Source of the DNA: Semisulcospira habei | Taxonomy: Eukaryota; Mollusca; Gastropoda; Semisulcospiridae | DNA length: 64,000 nucleotides | Reading direction: 5' to 3' | Assembly: GCA_036245525.1 (NCBI GenBank) | Contig: BTPG01000004.1 | Span: 232,625,813-232,689,812, forward strand | Shown here: piece by piece, positions 57,432 to 64,000 of the stretch | Layout of the letters: the number at the start of each line of letters is the position of its first letter | Position numbering within the stretch: position 1 is the first letter of the stretch | Notes under the pieces: model-generated | Told to the model about the DNA's origin: nothing | The model's input: only the letters and a program-made list of their open reading frames with translations | Databases searched by the model: none | Made by a program: the position numbers and the translations under genes

Positions 57432-57545
57432 GGTCATACATATAAATCTGTCCTACACATGAGCTATAAGGTCACACATGTAAATCTGTCATACACATGA
57501 GCTATAAGGTCACACATGTAAATCTGTCATACACATGAGCTATAA
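57432..57545. repeat. 38-bp tandem repeat, 3 copies
   Basis: The unit contains GGTCACACATGTAAATCTGT and CATACACATGAGCTATAA. Confidence 0.9.
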
Positions 57546-58157
57546 GAGCTTTGCCTTTGTTGTTCTCCTTTTACTACACTGTTGCTGTTTGGCCCTTGCC
57601 CATCTATGTTAATGCGTACTAGCTATTGAACGCGCTTTGGACACCCCATTTTCAAAGTCTGCCTTATTTTCAACCTTTTTATTTTGACAGCGTGCTAGCT
57701 TTGGTAACACTCACTTGGCTAACTGATTAGGTGAAATTGGAAAATGCGTGTGAGCTGAAAATAATGTTACACTTTGGGATGAAATCCTCGTCTTCTTTCC
57801 ACTTACCATTTTGGAAGTTTAAAGTATGATCAGAAAAAGTATTATAAGTTGACTACACGACATGTTTGACATATCTAAGGTAGCAGGTGTCCTTTTGATG
57901 CCAGAAAATGTGATTGTTCTGTTTTATACCAATCAGAAAAAAAAGAAGAAAACCATCCTCTAGTCCGTGTCTACCACATATCTTGTTTGAAATCATTGTG
58001 GGTACTTGCACCAAATTTCTGTACTTTCGCATGATGCCGGTGCTACAAATTGCATCACACCCTAATACTTTAAAGTTGAAAGCAGCGCACTTCTCAGCTG
58101 CACTGTGTGTCATTTCCATAAAGAATGTTAGGAGACTTATTTCATCACTTTAGCTTC
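57546..58157. other. Unassigned sequence
   Basis: No repeat, gene or transposon recognised. Confidence 0.35.
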
Positions 58158-58169
58158 TGCTCTTGTTGG

Positions 58170-58231
58170 ACACGTCCTGAGAAAGCCTTGTTGCTGTCGG
58201 GACGTTAAGCAATGTACAATCAATCAATCAA
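58170..58231 (+). mobile_element. SINE-like retroposon, family S, copy 3 (5'-truncated, 12-bp TSD)
   Basis: Only the last 62 bp (CACGTCCTGAGAAAGCCTTG to CAATCAATCAA) remain. TGCTCTTGTTGG flanks it on both sides (58158-58169 and 58232-58243). Confidence 0.85.
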
Positions 58232-58348
58232 TGCTCTTGTTGGTGAATTGCTGCAAATTGAGATCATCAGTTGATGGAGCTAGAGTTTTTATTAAATCAC
58301 ACATTGTTAGTCCACCCTCAAATATGTCATGCAAGTGGTATCATGTTT

Positions 58349-58892
58349 TTTTCTATCAGTGCTTTGACAGTTTTTAATCAAGTTTGGTACAAATTAAGGT
58401 AGCTGATGAAAAGGCCTTTCTGTGTTTTTTCTATCAGTGCTTTTACAGTTTTTAATCAAGTTTGGTACAAATTAAGATAGCTGATGAAAAGGCCTTTCTG
58501 TGTTTTTTCTATCAGTGCTTTTACAGTTTTTAATCAAGTTTGGTACAAATTAAGGTAGCTGATCAAAAGGCCTTTCTGTGTTTTTTTCTATCAGTGCTTT
58601 TACAGTTTTTAATCAAGTTTGGTACAAATTAAGGTAGCTGATGAAAAGGCCTTTCTGTGTTTTTTCTATCAGTGCTTTGACAGTTTTTAATCAAGTTTGG
58701 TACAAATTAAGGTAGCTGATGAAAAGGCCTTTCTGTGTTTTTTCTATCATTGCTTTTACAGTTTTAATCAAGTTTGGTACAAATTAAGGTAGCTGATGAA
58801 AAGGCCTTTCTGTGTTTTTTCTATCAGTGCTTTTACAGTTTTTAATCAAGTTTGGTACAAATTAAGGTAGCTGATGAAAAGGCCTTTCTGTG
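58349..58892. repeat. 79-bp tandem repeat, about 7 copies
   Basis: The unit contains TTTTTCTATCAGTGCTTTTA, CAGTTTTTAATCAAGTTTGG and GATGAAAAGGCCTTTCTGTG. Related single segments occur upstream at 56975-57260. Confidence 0.93.
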
Positions 58893-59404
58893 CATACTCC
58901 CTGGCATTGGTCAAGGGTCATGGGATGTTGACAAGTGTGCCAATGCTAACCTTTAGAGAGAACATGGATTTTGAAGGTATAATAGCAAACCTTTTACCTA
59001 TGTTTGGACACTTGATCAACTGCTGCTTTCATTGACCTGTCGGAAATGTCAGTCGCAAAGATGAGATTAATTCGCAATCCACTTTGTCAGAAATATCAAT
59101 CGTACTGGGCACGTTAGAGCCCCGGGACCAGTCAGCACCTGTATTGTAATCGGGCCCCAAGCCGTTTGGGCCAAAATGTGGCAAATACTGTAAAAACAGC
59201 CAATTTGTTGCTTTCATAGATAAAACGGCATCAGTAATTTCTGTTCTTTTAGCCAATTTCGGCAGTACTGGAGATGCCTGAAAAGCACTGTTGTTATGGG
59301 CAATGTAAGTCATATTCCTGACAGCCTGAACGATATTCATTTGTGCTGTTATTCCATTCCTGAAGCCTTTCTCATGACTGGCTGACATGAAAGAGTGTAT
59401 TAAA

Positions 59405-59590
59405 GCTGACAGTAGGCAACATGATCAACAACTCTGAGAGAATCACAAGATATTACTGCTTATGACTGGCTGACAGTAGGCAACATGATCAACAACTCTG
59501 AGAGAATCACAAGACATTACTGCTTATGACTGGCTGACGGTAGGCAACATGATCAACAACTCTGAGAGAATCACAAGACATTACTGCTAT
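59405..59590. repeat. 64-bp tandem repeat, about 3 copies
   Basis: The unit contains GCTGACAGTAGGCAACATGA, TCAACAACTCTGAGAGAATC and ACAAGACATTACTGCTTATG. Confidence 0.9.
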
Positions 59591-59645
59591 GCTCTTAACC
59601 CTTTTCATCCTGATACACTTCTTCTTGCAATTAATTTGACTATGA

Positions 59646-59716
59646 TAGTTCAAAGGTGGTGCCAGAATAGCTTGGCGTCTGAGGCACCATGCTATTCTGG
59701 CACCACCCTTGAACTA
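59646..59716. mobile_element. Palindromic MITE family H, copy 2
   Basis: TAGTTCAAAGGTGGTGCCAG at one end and its complement CTGGCACCACCCTTGAACTA at the other, with inner arms GAATAGCTTGG / CATGCTATTC partly paired. TA ends as in copy 1. Confidence 0.75.
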
Positions 59717-61124
59717 AAATGGTTGATCTATCACCTAATCTGTAATGTAGCCTTCGTAGGACAAAGAGCAAGTAAACAAGATCAGCCACAGGATGAAATG
59801 GGTGAAGTAACATTTCTGCTTTTCCGTATTCCAGCAGCAGTTCTCAGCCTGGGGAAAATGGGTTTTCTGACAGACGGAAATGCTAAGAGTGGTTGTTGTC
59901 CACACAGAAAAGTGCACTGATGATTGCGAGCACCAAAATTTCTTTTAGAGGCTACGTATGCCCACCTGGAGGTTGGATAGCAGATAATTTCAGATTGTAA
60001 ACACATAAAAACTGATATTACCAGAGAGCACAACAATGTGTAGCTATGCAAAATTTGAAAGGTTTATCCTTTATAGTTTAATCACATTTCAAAATTAGAT
60101 GATTTTCTGCGTTTAATAAAATGGCAAGTTTCGAGTAACACACAACATGATCTCTAGACTGACAATATCCCCACTCGCAATACTGATTAAACCCAATTAC
60201 TAGTTTGTACTGATTTGTTTACAGCTCCTATAATGATTTACTTTACAAGATTTGTCATCGTAAAAGCGTTTTCAATGAAAACCTCAACAATGAGCATCTG
60301 TCGAATAAGGTACTTGAATATACTAGCAGTCTACACTCGCACTTGTTCGTGGCTGCGGAGGCCAATCCGAGACAGGCAGGTTCGACCGCAAGCCTGCAGA
60401 CGTCGTGGGCAACTCCTATAAAATCTTCGTTCGCGAAGTCAAGCCAAGAGAGAGACACTCGCACTGTTTTCCATAATGCTATATGAATGCTTGTACCAAA
60501 GTTTGCCGTACGTGACTAAAGGGGCAGATTCTAAATATTGACTCCGATAAATATTATGTGGCTTGGTCATGGGCAGATTATCATTAGATAATACATCATT
60601 ATCAGATTTTCTGACATTGGAACCATATGTCAGGTGTCGGGCGTAAAACTGGTCACAATGTCAACTTTGAAGGCTGTTTTCAGTCACATTTCACAATGAA
60701 GAAAACTATATGCAGAAGGAGGCACATGGCATAAATGTGTAGGCAATCACGTTCTCTTGAATTATAAACACAAAAATTGTTCACATCGTATGTTGTTTGA
60801 TGGAGCCAAAATGATCGGTGCATGTTATTTACACCAAATGTTTATTATCACTATTTAATGGTTGTTCAGCTTTTGCAAGTATGTGTGTGTATGAATGCCA
60901 TGTTTTTGGGTGAGGAAATTAATGTTTGCATAGTGGATACTGTTATTGAATAGTTTAACATAGTCTGGGATGATCCACTATCACCAACATACTGTGTGGT
61001 TTATATTAATCAAACTAATTTGTTTTATTCCTACGTCACACGACCAATTTTGAACACAAACTGTACCATGTGACCTCGGTACACAAACCCTTATAGCGAC
61101 TAATGATGGGCGTCTTGTAGCCCT
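59717..61124. other. Unassigned sequence
   Basis: No gene, transposon or tandem repeat recognised. Confidence 0.35.
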
Positions 61125-61630
61125 CTTTATGATGCGTCTTGGGTGCCAGTTTTGAAAGATCACCAAAACGTTCTAAAGTACAAAGTTACTTGTGTTATTG
61201 GAAACAAGAGCCACACTACTGGAGTTCTTTTCAGCACACGTATACAGCAATAGTGTGTAACAGACGACAGAAAGAGCCTTGGCGGAATATAAGCACATGA
61301 GGGAGTGACGCAACTATTTTGTTTAAAAAAATTTGAAAATCTTTTCCATTGCATTATTCTGACAATTTTGCTGGTCATGCAGGTGGAAACATCAAGAAAG
61401 CTGTTATATTTTGTCATACCTCTATTTTCTATACATGTAAATATTGTTGACGTTGGTCATGTCTTGCGTGATCCAGGTCAGACGACTTCAGCGTGATTTC
61501 TTTTATAATAACAGCGGAGGAATGAAAACAAATATATTATCAGGCCTTTTGGGTACAATGGTTCCTTTGACCTCCCTCAGGGCTACAAGGGTCCGTGCAG
61601 CAAACCCTGCTACCACGAACTTATAATGTA
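61125..61630. repeat. Dispersed repeat segments R2-R3-R1, copy 3
   Basis: R2 (GATGCGTCTTGGGTGCCAGT, ACGTTCTAAAGTACAAAG, 61130-61220), a spacer, R3 (GTCATGTCTTGCGTGATCCA, about 61458) and R1 (GTGATTTCTTTTATAATAAC to ACGAACTTATA, 61492-61626). Confidence 0.65.
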
Positions 61631-62225
61631 TATGTACATGAATCAAGCATGTACAGCAAAATAACCAAATACCGTAGAAGAATAATTCTTGCTGTAACTT
61701 TGAGATCAAAAGAATAATTTTGCTTTAACTTTGAGATCATAACTGATGCTAACGGATACAGCATGCTATGTGAATATTTATTGTTTAATTTTGGATTTAT
61801 TGAATTTGAAAATGTGAAAAACAGACTTTGCAGTAACTCGGCACCATTCAGCTGGACTTGTGATCTGTAAATGACCAGGAGAACTTATTTTTTTCTACCA
61901 GATATATGTGCCAGCTTTCACCAATATTGTCCGTGGAACTGTACACTTGGGGTTGCTTGGATGCAGGTTCTGTCATGTATTTATTGCAAGACACTGAAGA
62001 AGTTTTTACATCATTGCTCTTGAGGCTTGATTATCAATGATATGGAGGCCTTGTAACGCTTGTGTGTAGACTGTATCATGTCAATTCAACAGCGAAACAG
62101 GTATGACACTTTGGGCATAGTTATGGCTTCTCAGCAGAACTTTATTATATCCAGAACTTTTGTGTCATAAGCAGGTCTTGGCTTGTAAATCACCATCGCT
62201 CATGGTTTAACTTATATGTATATAT
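61631..62225. other. Unassigned sequence
   Basis: No gene or repeat recognised. A 27-bp duplicated bit (AATAATT.TTGCT.TAACTTTGAGATCA) lies at 61681-61738. Confidence 0.35.
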
Positions 62226-63655
62226 TAAACCCCTTGCGCTGGGACCATATGGCGTTGAGGCGCGTCCCCTGGGTGGTGGATAGGGGGTCCCTCGTGAGAG
62301 GGGTGCACCGAATGAAATAAGGTGCCATGTGAACCAACATGGTCTAAGGGAAGGTGACCCCGACAGAAAACCCCTGGTCCTCCTAGTAAGGGGGTTGGGC
62401 GTGGGGGTAGCTTCCCCACCCTGCAAAAAAGGAAATAGCTACAAAAACGCCGACGAAAAGACTAACAATAATTCCTTTCCTGGAGGAGGAAGGTTCTTCT
62501 ACCAGAAGACTTATGACGTCCTCTGGTGAAAGCCGGAAGTCTTCGGAAGCCACAGGACCGAGCCGCCTCTCTCTATCCAGGGACACAACCATGGGCACGT
62601 GGAACGTCAAGACCATGTACCAGAGCGGCAAGGCCGCCCAGATAGCAGCGGAAATGCAAAAGTACAACCTTTCCCTGCTAGGTATCAGTGAAGCCAGATG
62701 GACGCAGTCTGGCCAGAAAAGGCTGTTAAGTGGGGAGATGATTCTGTATTCAGGTCATGAAGAGGAGAATGCCCCCCATACAGAAGGAGTAGCATTCATG
62801 CTGTCACCAGTGGCACAGAGAGCGCTGATGAGCTGGGAACCGCTTGGGCCAAGAATTATCACAGCAGCCTTTAGAACCAAGAAAAAGCTCAAGCCGAACG
62901 TCATCCAGTGTTATGCGCCCACTAATGACAGTGACGAGGAAGAGAAACAAGAGTTCTACGACCGACTGCAGAGCGCCGTGGACAAATGTGCGGAGCGAGA
63001 CATCACCATCGTCATGGGCGATTTTAATGCCAAAATAGGGGAGGACAACATCGGATACGAAGAGGTGATGGGGAGACAGGGAATAGGCTCGGAGATGAGT
63101 GAGAACGGGGAGAGGTTTGTAGACTTTTGTGCTCTAAACCGACTTGTCATTGGAGGCAGCATCTTCCCACACAGAAGAATACACAAAGCAACTTGGGTCT
63201 CACCTGACCATACAACAGAGAACCAAATAGACCATATCTGCATTAGCAAGAAATTTAGAAGATCTCTTCAAGATGTTCGAGTGAGGAGGGGAGCAGATGT
63301 CGCCTCAGACCACCATCTGCTTACCTTAAGAATGAAGCTCAAGCTAAAGAAAAGCCGCACAGAGACAACAAGAAGACAGCGCTATAATGTAGGCCTCCTG
63401 AGAGAAACTGGTGTGAGAGAAGAGTTCAAACTGGTGCTGTCCAACCGGTTTCAAGCGCTACAGGAGCTAGTAAATGAAGAGGAGGCGGTCACCACAGCGC
63501 AGCATTGGAAGGCAGTTAGAGAGGCGCTGAACTCAACCTGCAAAGACACTGTAGGGTTCAGGAAACACCATCACAAGGACTGGCTGTCGGCACAGACCTT
63601 GAAGAAGATAGAAGTGAGGAAGCAGAAGAAAGCAGTTGTCAACAACAGCAAGCAT
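62226..63655 (+). mobile_element. RTE-like LINE, 5' part only (5' UTR and endonuclease)
   Basis: G-rich 5' region (62226-62512) with GGGACCATATGGCGTTGAGG and CCTGCAAAAAAGGAAATAGC leads into an endonuclease ORF. Similarity stops at about 63655 in the EN-RT linker. The reverse transcriptase and 3' end are missing, so this is a 3'-truncated or rearranged copy. Confidence 0.75.
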
Positions 63656-63709
63656 TTTGGTTGGTGTGTTTGTTGTTTGGGTTTTTTTTTTCACAAATTT
63701 TTAAAATAA
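62513..63709 (+). pseudogene. RTE-like LINE endonuclease ORF (CFDP2-type), RT missing
   Basis: Open frame starting MTSSGESRKSSE. AP-endonuclease motifs appear in order: GTWNVKTMYQSGKA (DNA-binding N), LLGISEARW (catalytic Glu), IQCYAPTNDSDEE, IVMGDFNAKIG (catalytic Asp/Asn) and ASDHHLLTLRM (catalytic Asp-His). The linker RHHHKDWLSAQTLKK and VRKQKKAV follows and then sequence unlike LINEs (last 15-20 residues). Intact endonuclease but no RT, so it cannot act alone in retrotransposition. Confidence 0.8.
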
Positions 63710-64000
63710 TATGAACAACTTTGAAATGGAGCTCAGTGGAGCGCTTTCAGTAGCGAGCACTTGATGTAAATTATGGCAGTAAAGCAAAAAGGTAAAAGTT
63801 ATGTCACATATAAACAGTTGTGTTTGTATAATGTACTTTTGGTACCAAGTGGTGTGTGTATGTGTAACTAAATATGTTCCACTGTTTCTGTTCTTGGGGG
63901 CTTGAAACTTTTGGAAGTTCTCTCAATCTAGAACTGCGAAGAGAGCCTCGAAGTGGGAGTGCTTATTGCACAGAAATTGTCACATTGACCCCGCATTTGA
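63710..64000. other. Unassigned right end
   Basis: No feature recognised up to the window edge. Confidence 0.35.

Noticed and set aside
59029..59388. 119-aa minus ORF as a gene
   Set aside because: No recognisable domain, no repeat or splice support, and flanking tandem repeats. It could still be an exon, but I cannot support it.
60340..60460. tRNA or structured RNA near 60350
   Set aside because: A GGTTCGACC-like B box is visible but no matching A box or cloverleaf could be drawn.

Overview
This is an animal nuclear genome window, most likely from a mollusc and probably a gastropod. The evidence is spliced exons with canonical GT/AG sites, three groups of non-LTR retrotransposons, solo LTRs, SINEs, MITEs, and very dense CA/GA microsatellites and minisatellites. 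The species cannot be named from sequence alone.

The main host gene lies on the minus strand and spans about 37 kb of the window. I found four exons whose splice sites and reading phases all fit: A (40547-38766), B (38111-37945), C (23846-23656) and D (3454-3139). The gene continues past the left edge. It encodes a Gln/Thr/Ser-rich 9-residue repeat region, a NERD-like PD-(D/E)XK nuclease domain and a P-loop ATPase domain. Its Walker A motif GPPGTGKT is split between exons C and D.

The 20.2-kb intron between C and D holds a solo LTR (4308-5229), a MITE, segmentally duplicated CA-rich sequence and a nearly complete Polinton/Maverick (adintovirus-like) endogenous virus at about 8.7-22.6 kb. The virus has small membrane proteins, a retroviral-type integrase, a protein-primed DNA polymerase B, a packaging ATPase, a double-jelly-roll major capsid protein, a candidate penton and several conserved unknowns. 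Most of its breaks sit in homopolymers. A 382-bp retroposon landed exactly on one of its start codons, and no adenain-type protease is visible. At the right end is a 30-residue ORF carrying overlapping PSAP and PPEY late-domain-like motifs.

The 14-kb intron between B and C holds two related LINEs inserted into what was one (TC)n microsatellite. One of them is split by a second solo LTR of the 4.3-kb family. The same intron has three VNTR arrays, a decayed zinc-finger transposon and a decayed LINE of another family (carrying a SINE). A third LINE of the TC-associated family lies at 1-2968 and also ends in (TC)n.

Upstream of exon A lie a 2-kb 48-bp minisatellite (40575-42640) and a 4.9-kb satellite of 64-bp monomers interrupted by 24-bp repeat blocks in a higher-order pattern (42914-47827). 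The right third (48-64 kb) holds SINEs, hairpin MITEs, a candidate third LTR, a tandem array of three near-identical exon cassettes (53.0-55.2 kb, + strand) that joins in phase to a possible terminal exon (56276-56428), a 79-bp satellite, and the 5' part of an RTE-like LINE at 62.2-63.7 kb.
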